Assembly: GCA_946699065.1 (NCBI GenBank)
Contig: CAMPDV010000014.1
Location: 186,001-250,000, forward strand
Length of the DNA stretch: 64,000 nt
Direction of reading: 5' to 3'
Source of the DNA: Loxodes magnus
Lineage: Eukaryota; Ciliophora; Karyorelictea; Loxodida; Loxodidae
The notes beneath the pieces are model-generated. The model was not told where the DNA came from and ran no database searches. It was given only the letters and a program-made list of their open reading frames with translations. The translations under genes were made by a program, and so were the position numbers. Of the stretch, positions 10,874-24,300 are shown piece by piece (within the stretch, counting starts at the first letter, position 1; every line of letters starts with the position of its first letter).

Positions 10874-11705
10874 ATGGGATGCTCATGTGGTAAAGTAGGG
10901 TAAATTGAAAAAGAAGCTATATGTAAAGAAGAACCCTAAGGGGCTTAAGAAAACGGCAACGTTGAAGCTTAATAAAATAAAGTTGAAAAGGAGAATGAAA
11001 AAGAATAAAGAGAGTATGCTGAGACTACAAGTAAGGCTTTTATGCAGTTGATAAGCTTGTTTTCACGTTTTGTGGAACTGAGGTTTTTAAAATGTTTGTG
11101 AGTGAGAAGATGACGGAAAAGGTTCTTGATCATATGCAAAATCTATTTCTTGATGATAGTTAAATGATGACATGTGCATATTAGATAATCAAGAAGGTAA
11201 GATATTCATTTAGATTAATAGCTTGCAAATAGCGAACTCTAAGGCAAGACTTTTATAGCTAATCAACTATTTTTTAAGACTAAAGGACAATTAAATAAAA
11301 GTGGAAAATGCTTGGAGCATTCTTTCTTATATCACTCATTGCTTTCACTTTATGAACTTCAAAAACATGAATACTGCTTAGGTTAGTTTTTCTTAATGAT
11401 GAGATAACGAAGAAATTCACGAAAGTTTTTTAATTAACAAACTTACCGAGTCCAAGCAAAAGATAGAAAGCAAAATTAACCAGCAGGAAAATTTCGGAAG
11501 TAAGTAGTCTCTTCAAAATCTTGAAGAAGAAAAGTTACAAAATTATGGCGCTTTATATGGGTAAAACTAATAGAGTTTCAAAATAATTAAGAAGAACGTC
11601 GGCGATGAAGAGGTGAACATAAAGGATTCAGTTCTATATGAATCTACAAAGGAGCTAGGGACGTCAAAGAACGAAAAAGAAAAAACAGTTTCAGCTGAAA
11701 TTTAA
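10874..11705 (+). CDS. orphan protein with N-terminal double-acylation motif MGCSC
   Basis: Function unknown. Starts MGCSCGK, a textbook N-myristoylation plus palmitoylation signal, followed by a charged low-complexity stretch. A folded-looking central region comes next (DKLVFTFCGTEVFKMF...ENAWSILSYITHCFHF), then a charged coiled tail (LINKLTESKQKIESKINQQENF; IKKNVGDEEVNIKDS). Two 17-nt introns (11031-11047, 11197-11213) are needed to keep the frame; otherwise Trp-rich junk and TGA follow. Two adjacent TGA codons read Trp-Trp inside 'SQWWDNEE'. The plausible end is TAA at 11703-11705 (265 residues). No in-frame TGA occurs until about 12135, deep in the antisense gene, so TAA probably terminates here. 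Probably membrane-associated. Confidence 0.65.
11031..11047 (+). other. 17-nt intron
   Basis: GTAAGG...TGCAG within the MGCSC gene; splits an Ile codon and joins AETT to DKLVFTF. Confidence 0.75.
11197..11213 (+). other. 17-nt intron
   Basis: GTAAGA...TTTAG within the MGCSC gene; phase 0, joins QIIKK to INSLQIAN. Confidence 0.75.
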
Positions 11706-11793
11706 ATGTTCAAAATTAAACTTCAAATCCCTTTGCTTCTGTCTTTCGTTAAATTTCTCAAAATCTAAATTAACATCTAATTGTATTGTTAAA

Positions 11794-12915
11794 TCAAGCT
11801 TTTCTTAAAGGCATACTTAGAAAGAACTCAATTACTTATATAATATCATTAAGTATAAGTTTAACTTTTAAACTAATCTCCTCTATTGTTTTTTAATCAA
11901 TCCAAAGGAATAGCTTTTATTATCTCTGGATGTAGACAAAGTATGATACTTTTGGGGGTTTTGGTATCATTTCTGCATTCATAGTTTCAAAGATAGACTA
12001 AGCAGTATTACTTATTCAGATTCCAGTTCCTTATAAAATTTTTCCGATCAAATCAATCTCCTTTTCAAAGCTAAAAATCCTTTATCTTCAGCCATAAAAA
12101 ATCGCCTTATTTAATGCTCATTTTTTGGTTATGATTGGTATATGAAATAGATTATTGACTAATATAGTAAGTTACTAGACATTAAAATAAGGCTTTTTGT
12201 TAAATTATATATCTAGCTATATGTAATATAGCTAATCAGAAGCATGGTTATGATTGCAACTTGCGAAACTTAATCCATCTTCATCTGTTTTCACTTCCTT
12301 ATCCCTTTTGTAGTTTCTTTTAAATGAAAATTATAATTTGATTTTAGTTTGTTCAGAGGGAATATGTTTCAAGTTTGGTTTTCATGAGACAAATTTTATT
12401 TAAATAATTACTTAAAGCTAAAGATTTATTTAACTAGATATGTCAGTGTATTTATCCTTATATTTCCCCTTTATATCTATATCTTTCTCTATAAATTTAA
12501 GTTAAGGCATATCAGCAATATTTTTGTCTTCTAGGTCTATCTGAGCTATCTAATTAATGCTCTTTGTTCTCTATCCTTTTATCTTCTTGAAATCCTCATC
12601 TATACTAGAGAAGCCTCTATCTCTTTTATTATACTCTTGGCTTTTCCTTTATGCCTAGTACTTTTAGTTATCCCTATTTTCCAGATTTAAATCTGATCTT
12701 CCTCTTAAAGGCATTGAAGTTTCTCCTTTTTCATCTAACTTTCCTAAATCTTAAATTTAGCTAATCCCAGTAGCCATAATCTAGATACGCTTCCCTCTTC
12801 TTCTTCCTTTACTAGCGTTAGTGAAATAGTATAAAGAGAAGCCAATTCAAGCAAATACAAGGAAAAATAGCAATAAGAATGTTTTTTTACGCATGAAAGA
12901 TTTGATAGTTTGCAT
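11794..12915 (-). CDS. single-pass membrane orphan protein
   Basis: Unknown function, 373 residues, one exon. A short basic N terminus (MQTIKSFMRKK) precedes one hydrophobic segment (about residues 12-31, TFLLLFFLVFAWIGFSLYYF) and then basic residues (GRRRGKR), predicting a type II signal anchor or uncleaved signal. A charged disordered stem follows. A folded-looking C-terminal domain (about residues 200-370) contains CNHNHASDQLYYIQLDI, HIPIITKKWALNKAIFYGW and MIPKPPKVSYFVYIQ. The layout is like a Golgi enzyme with a lumenal domain, but no catalytic motif is recognised. Five internal TGA codons read Trp. The first possible stop is TGA 11794-11796; if that is Trp, the next TGA is at 11758. Convergent with the MGCSC gene. 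Confidence 0.65.
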
Positions 12916-15374
12916 TTTATTTATCTAAGTACATTAAATATTTAAGTAACTACGATAAAAGGTAGTTTTATTTCAGAAACACTTTATTGCTATCTGTCTT
13001 ATCTTTTATGACTCCTTCTTTAGATTCTAGTTTATTGAAGATGCTTCTTTAGTTTTACGTCTCACTGCTATAGAATTCATATTCTAGTTTGCTCATTAAT
13101 GTTTGATCAACAAATTGGAGCATAATGCTAAAACTGTTTGGATAGCTTGATTATACATAAGTGAAAGTAGCTTTACTACTACCTTTAATTACCTAAATCT
13201 ATTTGCTTATCTTTTATGCCTAGATATCTTAGCATAGTTTTAGGATAATTTATAGTTAAAGTCTAGAAAGTAAACTATAGCATCATCAAAACCATTAGTC
13301 GTTTAAACTTTAGCACCAACTCGTTTCAATTTAAAACGACTCTCGGTAATTATCTATAAACTATTTTCCGTTTGTTTAACACCTAAACGCTTAGATTATA
13401 TCAAACCTTTCAAATTTCTTTAGATAGTCATTTAAATATATTTTAATGCCCAAATAGGGCTAATATATCTAATTATAGACTTGATAATATCTAAAGCTAT
13501 AATCAATTCATTGAAGCTTTTCTATTTTCTCTAAGGTTTCTAGTTCAATAATTTTTATATACTAGAGGAGGTGAAAAGACAAGAAGTAACTCTATTCTCT
13601 TTCTGTTCTTCATATGATACTCAAAATAGTATAGTTTACTAAGTAGACTAGATGACTATTATTAAGCCAGTTTTTAAATACTGCTATAGATTCTAATTTA
13701 GCTATATTATTATAAATTTAGCTTTCACTGCCATATTGTATATACATCCTCCTTCTTCAGACTGATCTATTAGTATATATGAATATCATCTTATTAACTT
13801 AAGTCTTATGATTTAAAGGGCTTAATGAGGCAAGTTAAGATCATTTGTCTATTATCTCAGAAGCTTAGATATTTAATTAGCTGGAAGTCTTATATACCCT
13901 TTTTCTCTTCTCTATATATTAGAGTTAAAATCCTATTCTCAATACATGTTAGATAAGTATTTTATAGCAAAAAGGTATAAATGTAGTATATATGTCTATG
14001 ATCAATCTATTGGTGGAACTGTTATAAGCTATAGATATTAAAGATATAACTGGTTTTACCTTTCATAGCTGTCTTTTAGATCTTTATCTAGCTAGTTTTA
14101 TCAGCTTTATTTGGTAATACTGATGGAGATTAAAATTAAAAGGAAGAAGGCAAAAGTGAAGGCTTTGAAAGCTTTGATACTCAGGAATATCTTGGAAGGT
14201 ATGAAGTTAGGCTTTAATAAGAAGTAGCTTGGGTTAATAAGAAAACTAATGATTGCTTCTATTTACTAAAATAGTGACTCTAAATTAGTAAGCTTAAGAT
14301 ATCAAGCCAGTAACTAAAGGAAATGCTAATTAACATAACTATAACAAAGAGTTAGTTTGACATAATGGTAAAGTAATATAAATCCTTAGCAGATGTAATT
14401 CAAAGCTTATATACTCACAATTGTTAATTCAATATAATAGTCAGTTAAAGATATAAAAAGCTAGGCTTTAAGCGATTATGCTATAAGCTAAATTATAAAA
14501 AATGAGCTCAGCATAATAAAGAGAATTCTAGTTTAGTATTAAAGGAAAAGAAGAGAGTGTAAGTATAAGGGGTGTATGAGAATGCTACTTTGGTGTAAAC
14601 TATTGTACTTAATAAAGCTAAAGTGAAAGGCTATTTTCTGATTTGCTTCGACTGCTTTTATAGATAAATATACTTATATGCTCAGATCTGAAATATTTAA
14701 ATACATTAAGATCAGCCTTTAGTAAATTAAGACTGAGACTCGTTTTTAAATATATGATGATAAGACCATTCAGCTTAAAATTAGGTCACTCTCGTCAATT
14801 TATTTTAGCTTTCATCTTCGAATCAGGCTTAGCAAACTAATAGTTGACTAAAGCTTCAAACCATTAAGATCTAGAGCGATAGAAAATGAAAGTTGATTTT
14901 GCTTGCATTAGTTTTATAAAAAGAGTTCAAAAGTATATAAATAGGAGTTATAATAGCATAGAAGAAATACTCCTAAATCTCTTACACTTAAACATTTAGA
15001 AAAGCAAACATCAGATAAGAGAAACAGACAGTTTTCAAATTCTCTCTCCACCGAAATTTTAATTACCCCTCCTTCTTACTTTTCTTTAATCTTTCCTCCT
15101 ACATCTTCATCCTTCTACCCCTTCCCAAACAACCTATTCTAAAAAATCACCAAAATATACTCTAAAATCCATCTCACAGTCTCAAACCCTTATCACCATA
15201 CATAGTTAAAATCCCTTATACTTAAATTATCCCCGAAAAGTGAGGTTACACATTTGGTAGCCAGAAATATAGAATAAGTTAGTATGGGTAAAGGTATAAC
15301 ATAAGGATTTAAGTTATAAGAGTTGAATGAATTCAAATAAAATAGACAAGGAGGCATTAGGTTAATAATTAAAT
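12916..15374. other. intergenic spacer upstream of dynein
   Basis: About 2.5 kb of AT-rich sequence between two divergent genes. A pyrimidine-rich stretch lies at 15040-15140 on the + strand, 250 bp before the dynein start. A Lys-rich open frame at about 14125-14616 is judged chance. Confidence 0.5.
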
Positions 15375-18300
15375 ATGGAGTATTTCTTTTCATCCAAGAA
15401 ATCCCGAAAAACTAATTTGAAAACGGTGCCTTCTTCTCTCCCTAAAAAGCTCCCTCCAATATCTCCTTAAGCTCCTAAAGAAAAAAAGAATCAGAATGTC
15501 CAGGCTCGTTTTCGGTTAAACTTTCCGAATCTTAAACTGAAAGCTGAAGAAGAAACGATGCTTTAAGAATAGATAAAAGAGATTAGCTGTAAGAAAATTA
15601 AGAGTGGCAGAAAGTTGTATAACACGCTTCTTCAATAAACGCTTGATGACTCTAACCCTATATTCTAGGAAATAAACACGTAACGGTAAATTCTTAGTCC
15701 GCTAAAGACCAAGAAGAAAAAACTTGAAAACCTTTCTTAAACTTAAAGAGTTCAAACTGAAGAAGATTTTGATTACCAAGCTGAGCTTGAAAGATCTATA
15801 ATGATTCAAGAGTAAAAGTTCTAAGAAATTGCTAGCAGGAATTTAAGAGATCTCTCGTGCTATGATTGCTGGGATGAAAAAATTAGTGGATAAGAATGAG
15901 CAGAAATATGTCAGTCTAAAGAAGGTCCTCATGCTTACTCTCCTATTTATGTAGACAATGAATATGTTTGACTTCCTGTAAATGTACTTAGCTACAATTT
16001 TCTCACTTCTAAGTTTCTAGTATAAGTACTATCTTCAGGGCAAAAGAAAGCTGTGAAGAGATTAAGCTTGCAATTCTTTGATGAGGATGAGACAGAATTC
16101 AAGACTCGCTTGGAATAATGTAAGAGACTTCAGTAAGAAGTAGAGCAATAATTGAGATTCACCCAATACGTCAATACAAGGCCTCCTGAAAAGGTATCTT
16201 AGCTAAGAAAAGAAGTGAAAGCTCGCTTACTGTAGTTAGCAGTAGAAGCTACAAGAAACATAAGTATGGATAAGTACATAAACACGTTCCGAGAGCTGAT
16301 ATCCATTGTTGACGAAGACTATGTAAAGCAAATGAAAAAATGCTTAGTGATATGCGAAATGAAAGATCCTCTAAATAAAATTAAATTCTAGAGATTAAAA
16401 ATTCCTATAATTGAAGAAGAGAAAGAGACACCTGATAGAGGAACACACTGGATAGAAGACTATTCGACATATAATTACTAATGTGATAGTTACATTAATC
16501 AGAAAAAGGAGTTCATTTAGAGATCTTGGCTTTAAAATGATAAATATGTGAAGGTTACTCAACACTTAATGCGTGTCTCATCAGAATTTTCTAAATATAA
16601 ACTTATGTTCACGAGATTAAACGAACTTTACTACAATCTACCCTTCACATTGGTTGATTTCAACACTCTATAAAAGGATCATCATGATCTAGTAATAAGG
16701 AACATAAAAAGGCAGTGGAGAGGATATCTAGTTACAATAGCCTAGGAAGAAATGTCATCTAAGTACCATTTCTTCAAGATGGATAATGATCATCAATACA
16801 TACATACAGAGCTTCATAGACTACTTCAACGACTTGATTTCATAATGAATACTCAAATGTATAAGTTTGTCAAAAGTAGCGTAATAGAATGGGTAGCCTT
16901 TTTAAAGAAATTTACCTATACAGAGGAAGATTGAATTATCAACGACAAACCTTTGCTCCAGATTAAAATCGATATAATAAAGCTAGACGCTGAAAAATAT
17001 GAAGAGATGAAGTTTTAAGAAGAAATTCGGAAAAGAGAATCAATGCTACTGGAGGATAAATCAGAAGACTAGGGCGAATAATAAGATCCAGATAGTCCTG
17101 AAGAGTAAAAAGACTAGACTAAGTAGAAATAGAAAGAGGAAAGCAAAAAAGGGGAAGATAAGAAGAAGTTAAAACATGGTCATGTATACACAGTCGATTT
17201 CAATCCTTACGAGTAAAAACTACTTTCATTCCTTCAAAGAGTTATTTACAAGTGAACGATACAACACATCAACTCTATCAACATTCTAGAATGTGATCTA
17301 GTGCCTTTTATGAATGTTCCTAAAGTTCCACTATGCGAACTATCCTAGAGCATCCCTTGGATTCAATAAGCACTAGAGGACATAGAGAAGATGTTTAACT
17401 AAGAAATGTAAGGTCCTAGATAATTATTGGAGAAGTTCAAAAAGTATGAATATATAGCTCAAACTCATATTGACAAATTAATAGAATCGATTTTCCCCTC
17501 TGGTAATTAAGAAGAAAATGATCCAAAATTGAAAAAGAAATAGTCATCTGAAGATGAAGGAAATAAGAGTGATGAAGAGGGAAAGAAAGGGAAGTAGATT
17601 TTGTCGGTTGCTGAACTGAGGAATACAATAATGCAGTATAAAATAGCTAAGTATGAGATCTTAAATTTGTCAAATGACTATCAAGACTTTTACATGTTTA
17701 GAGTGATTTGCAAGCCTATTAAAGATAAACTATCAGAGAAAGCTACATAGATTAAGGAAGCTATTTTGCAAAAAATAGGTGAAGAATGCGAGAAATCCTT
17801 GATAGCTGTAAGAACGGACTTTTAGAGAATGATAGAACAATTAGAAAGAAAACCTGAAAATGAATAGGAACTGGTTGACTTAAAGAGACTAGTGAAGTCA
17901 GTACCTTAAAGGAAAAAAGATTTGTCAAAGGAACTTGAAAATATATCGAATAGAATTGAACTACTAGCAGAGTTTTATAAAGAGTTTCCAAAAATTGTTC
18001 TGTTTTGGGATAGTAAGCGTAGTCCTCTGATACTAGATGAAGTGTTGAGAACAGGAGAAGGAACTGTTGAAGTTGAAGAAGAAAAATTCAAAGAAAGTCT
18101 AAACAAAGAAATTTCAAAGTGGTGGAGAGATCTTGATTCAGTAAAGCAAGAAGTAGAGAAAATCCAACTATTCGGGGATTATAACAAGTATAGTGATTAT
18201 TGGAGTCAACTTACTACATAGAAGGAAAGAATAGATGAGCTATAAGAAGCTTTGAATAAAATTAACTAAAAAGAAGCTTTATTCGAACTTCCTAATCCTA

Positions 18301-21300
18301 CCGATTAATAGGATTTATTAGACCTTAATGAAGTTTTCGATCCTTTTTACCGACTCTGGAGAACTGTGTGGGATTTTAGACAGAGCGAGGGTGATTGGAT
18401 GTCTAACAAATTCTTCGATTTAAAGGGAGAAGATGTAAACAATAAGGTCGAAAACTGGTATAGAGAAGTGAGTGGACTTTTAAGAAAAATGACAAAGTAT
18501 CCAGAAACAATCGAAGTCTGTACTTTATTGAAGTAAGACATAGAGAAGTTTAAGGAAATCATGCCCTTAATTATCTACATTAACAACCCTGCATTTAAAG
18601 AAAGCTACTGGGATGAAATGCTTAAAGCTATTGGCATTGAAGAAAACAGACCAGAATGGAATAGCGCAGCTACTTAACTATCAATCTTAGTTGATGAATA
18701 CAAACTTCATCATCACCTTGAGATTATAAGGGAAATCTCAGAAAGAGCGTAGAAGGAATGGCAAGAAGAGTAGAGACTTAAAGAAATGAAAGAAATTTGG
18801 GAAACGCAAAAGCTTATGTTCGCTGAATATAAAGGAGCTCCTACCTTCGTTTTAAAATCTCCTGACGAAATCTTTTAGCTGCTTGATGATCAAATAGCAA
18901 CTACACAGTCAATGAAAGTAGCTAAGCATGTAACTCCTCAATTAAAAGTCTTAGTAAAGCAATGGGAAGATAACTTAGAGTACATTTCAAATGTTCTAGA
19001 TGAATGGCTTAAGTGCTAGAGAACCTGGATGTATCTAAAGCCTATAATGTCAAGTGATGATATTAAATAGGCTCTTGGCTAAATAGTAGTCGAGTTTACT
19101 ACAGTAGATAACTGGTGGATTACTAATATGGAATAGAAAGCAGGCGAACCTGATCTAATGAGTTAAATAGATCCTAGCGAGAAGAATGACGCCAATTCAC
19201 TCAAAGAATAACTAATTGCTAATAATAACAGACTAGACGTTGTTACCAAAGCACTCTCCAAGTACTTAGATGAAAAGAGAAAAGCCTTTCCTAGATTCTT
19301 TTTCCTAAGTAACGATGATCTTTTGAGCATTTTAAGTTAAACTAAAGACCCTAAACTAGTTCAGCCTCATTTAAGTAAATGCTTCGAAGCTATTCATAGA
19401 ATTGAATTCAATGGAGATTTAGTAGTTTCGATGTTATCTCCTGAGAAGGAGAAAATAGCGTTCTTGAGTCAAGTTAATGTAGCAAGTAAGGAAAACAAAG
19501 GCTGCGTTGAAAAGTGGATGATGGATATCTAAAATGAAATGTTCAAAGCTATTAAAGACTAAATTTGGCGTAGTATGCAAGACTATGCTAAAAGCGAAAG
19601 GACTAAATGGACTCTTGCATGGCCTGGATAAGTAATACTAGCAGTGGATTAAATTTATTGGACTTAATAGGTGGAAGAGCATTTGTTGAGAAACGAACTG
19701 AAGCTTTATAAAGATATTTTAAACGCTTAACTAAAGGATATTGTAGAAATGGTCAGAGGAAACTTAAGTAAGCTAGATAGAATGACTACATCAGCTATGG
19801 TTGTAATAGATGTTCACGCTAGAGATGTAGTAGTGGATATGGTTAATATGGATGTACAAAACATTAACGATTTTAAATGGACTTCTCAACTTAGATACTA
19901 CTGGAGAGATAGCCAACTTCTTGTAAATATGGTTAATGCTTCTCTAAAGTATGGATTCGAATATTTGGGAAATTCCAGTAGGTTGGTTATAACACCTTTG
20001 ACAGATAGATGCTATAGAACTCTGATGGGAGCTTTTCATTTATATTATGGAGGAGCTCCTGAAGGTCCAGCTGGTACTGGAAAAACAGAAAGTACTAAAG
20101 ATTTGGCAAAGGCAATGGCAATTAAATGTGTTGTATTTAACTGTTCAGATGGTTTAAACGCCTAAGCTATGGGTAAATTCTTTAAAGGCTTAATTGCATC
20201 AGGATCTTGGTGCTGCTTTGATGAGTTTAACAGAATAGAACTTGAAGTACTTAGTGTAATTGCAATGCAAGTATCACAGATATAAAATGCCATTAAGGAG
20301 TAAGCGCAAGGAGATCTTAAGAAGAAAAAAATCGTCTTTGAAGGTACTGAATTGGATCTTCAATCATCATGCGCTATTAACATTACAATGAATCCAGGTT
20401 ATGCTGGAAGATCCGAACTTCCTGATAACTTGAAAGCTCTTTTCAGACCTTGTGCTATGATGGTTCCCGATTACGCTCTAATTTCCGAAATAGTACTCTA
20501 TAGTTCAGGATTTCAAGATGCAAGAAATATAGCGGCTAAAATAGTAAATGCTTTAAAGCTAAGTAGTGAATAGCTGAGTACTTAAGATCATTATGACTTT
20601 GGTATGAGAGCAGTAAAAGCTATTTTAACAGCAGCTGGATAGTTAAAGATGCAATACAAGAACGAGGATGAGTCTAAATTAGCTCTTAGAGCATTGATTG
20701 ACGTAAATGTACCTAAGTTCACATCAAACGATATTCCTTTATTCTAATGGATCACAGCTGATCTATTTCCTGGAGTTTAGCTGCCTTAAAGAGAATATGA
20801 AAAGCTTTACAACAGAATCGAGTATAACAGTATTACTTAGAATTTGGTGCCAACTGACAACTTTAAAAACAAGTGTATTTAGTTATTCGAAACGATAAAC
20901 GTTAGACATGGTTTAATGCTTGTGGGTTAGACAATGTCAGGAAAAACTTCTGCAACAACGATTCTTTCTAAATCCCTTCCTGAAAAGGTAAACAGATATA
21001 TACTAAATCCAAAAGCAATTACTCAAGGATAGATGTATGGAAGAATTGATGAGGCTAGTAAAGAGTGGTACGATGGTGTTCTTGGTATTATTATCAGAAA
21101 CTGTAGTAATGATGAGTCTAATGAATGGAAGTGGGTAATATTTGATGGTCCAGTTGATGCTGTTTGGATAGAAAACATGAATACTGTACTGGATGATAAC
21201 AAAATGCTTTGCTTAAACTCAGGTGAAACAATTCCAATTACAAGCACTATGAGATTAATTTTTGAGGTTGAAGATCTAAAGGCTGCTTCGCCTGCTACGG

Positions 21301-24300
21301 TCTCTCGATGTGGTATGATTTATTTAGAGCCATCATAGTTAGGATGGCAGGTGCTAATTTAAAGTTATTTTGATACAATTAATGAGAAAATCGCAGAAAC
21401 AGCAAAGCAGATGTATGGTTAGCTTTTATGGCCTTTACTCGTTTATACTAAAAAGTACTGTTTTTAGCCACTTCCAATATCAGATAATGAAATGATCAAA
21501 ACAGCTTTGATTATCTTTAACTACTACTTAGGTCATTATAAAACAGAATCTAAATCATTGGAGAATGCATAGAGAAGAAAGTCCTTTAAAACCATTTTCC
21601 AAAAAAGTAGTTTTGTAAACTAATTTTTGAAGGAGAAAAAGAAAGAAGACAAAACAAAAAGTGTTGTTAAAAAGGAAGCTGTTGAGCTTCCTAAAGATAT
21701 TGACTCACAAGCAAGAAACTTTGTTATTTTCTCATGTGTCTGGGCAATTGGAGGGTCTATTGATGAAAAGGCGAGACCAAAGTTTTAGGAGTTTTTGTAG
21801 TAGATATTAGAAGGAGTTGATGTAGTATAAGAACATAAACTGTTAGATGTACCTTCAGATTGGTAAGCTAAGTAAATTCCAACTCGACTTCCTGCTAACA
21901 AAAGTATTTTCGATGTTCTATATAATATAGATAATGGAGCATGGATAACTTGGGACTTTGTGGGAGAACGCTATAACACACCTACCAAGAAATTCGAATT
22001 CTAAGACATCATAGTTCCCACTAAAGAAACCTACAGAATGGATTATTAAATCAAAACTTTATGTTCTAAGGAGCATCATGTATTGTTGACTGGATCTACG
22101 GGAACTAGTAAGACTGTTACTATAACTAACACTCTTAAGTCTCATTTTAAAAACGAAAAATGGATGTTCCACTCTATGGCTTTTTCGGCACAAACAACAG
22201 CTTTCTAGGCCTAAATTATTATAGAAGGATAACTCGACTCAAGGAGAAAAGTTAATCTCCCACCTAATGATAAGAGGATGATAATCTTTGTGGATGATCT
22301 TTGTATGCCATAAAAGGAAAAATACGGGGCTTAGCCACCTATAGAGCTATTAAGATAATGGATGGACACAGGTGGATGGTATAACCTTGAGCTAAAAGAC
22401 TTCAGAAAATGCTAAAATATCCAGTTTGTTGCAGCTATGGGTCCTCCAACAGGTGGTAGAAACGCAGTAACATAAAGATACCTAAGACACTACGTAAAAA
22501 TCTACATAGAGCCTTTTTCAGTTGAAAGCTTGAACGTAATTTATGGGCATATAATGGACTGGTTTTTGAACAATTAAGACTTCGACAAAAAGATTTTAGA
22601 GCTTAAGAAAAAAATAATAGAAGCTACGATCGATATCTTTTAGAGAATTAGCAAAGAAATGCTTCCAACCCCTAAAAAGTCACATTATACTTACAACCTT
22701 AGAGACTTGTCTAAAGTATTCCAAGGAATTTCATAAGGCAACTATAAATTTATTCCTGATGAAGCAGTATTTTTAAAACTTTGGCTCCATGAGTGCTTCA
22801 GAGTTTTTTGTGATAGATTGGTAGACTAAACTGATAGAAACCAATTTAAATCAATCATAACTGAAGTTCTATTTTCCCATTTTAAGAAAACATGGGAATC
22901 AGCTGTAGGAACAGAACAACTAATATTTGCTGCTTTTGGTGATGATTATATAGAACATCCAGTAACTTAGACACTCAAAGACAAAGTAGAAGAAAGCCTT
23001 AGATGGTATAATGAAGAGTAAAGCCCTAAAATGGACTTAGTTCTGTTCTAAGAAGCTATAAAGAATGTGACCTAAATACTTCGAGTTCTCAAATAGCCAA
23101 ATGGCCATGCTTTGCTAATAGGTGTAGGAGGTAGTGGATTAAGATCACTTACACGTCTTGCTGCATTTATCGCTGAATATAAAATTAAAACGATCGAAAT
23201 CAATAAGAACTATAACAAAGAAGCATGGAATGAAGATCTTAGATCCTTAATGATAATAACTGGAGCTGAAAGAATTCCAACGGTGTTTTTACTGACAGAT
23301 GCTTAAATTATTCAAGAAAGCTTCCTAGAAGACATCAATTCGATTCTTAACTATGGAGATATTCCAAATCTAATGACTAAAGATAATAAAACTGACATTC
23401 TTAATGCATTAGAGAATGACTTAAAGAGAAGAAAGGATGTTGATTACTATGAACTCTTCATAGAAAACTGCAGAAAGAACCTTCACATTGTCTTTAGAAT
23501 GTCTCCTATAGGCGATGACTTTAGAAGAAGACTTAGGATGTTCCCTTCTCTTGTCAATTGCATGACTATTAACTGGTTCTTACCATGGAGTAATAAAGCA
23601 CTAAAATCAGTTGCTTGGACGTTTTTGGAAAACCAAACTGACCTAGATAACAAGCAAGGAATTATAAATATCTGTGTAGATATGCAAGAAAGAGTAACCT
23701 AACTATGTAATAGGTACCTACAAGAACTAGGCAGATACTATTACGTGACACCAACTAGCTACTTAGAACTGATAGCAGTGTTTTAGAAGTTGCTCTAAGA
23801 AAAAAAGAACAAAGATTACTTAGAGATCATGAAGTACAAAAATGGTGTCTAAAAACTGTTTGACACTGACTAGACTGTAAAACTTATAAAAGACTAACTT
23901 AAGGAACTTATACCATAACTTGAACAAGCTTCTATCTAAACTGCTGAGTTAATGAAGAACTTGACTATCTAACAACAAGATGCGGATATAAAAAGAGCTT
24001 AATGTGAGGAGGAGAAGTAAAAAGCAGAATAGATAGCTTCAGAAGCTACTGCTATTAGTGAGGAATGCCAGAAAAAATTGGAAGAAGCAATGCCTATCTA
24101 TAATAGTGCTGTAGCTGCTTTGAATACTTTGGATAAAAATCATTTAATAGAAATGAGAGCTCTAGCGAAACCTCCTGATGGTGTTAAACTTACTATGGAA
24201 GTTATTTGTTTATTCTTTAATTGCAAGCCAGTGATGGTACCAAGAGAGGATGGAAGAGGAAAAGTCCCAGATTGGTGGGAGACATCAAAGAAGTAGTTAC

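Noticed and set aside
14125-14616. 164-codon TGA-free Lys-rich frame upstream of dynein
   Set aside because: With only TGA excluded, such open runs are expected by chance in AT-rich DNA; no domain or signal seen.
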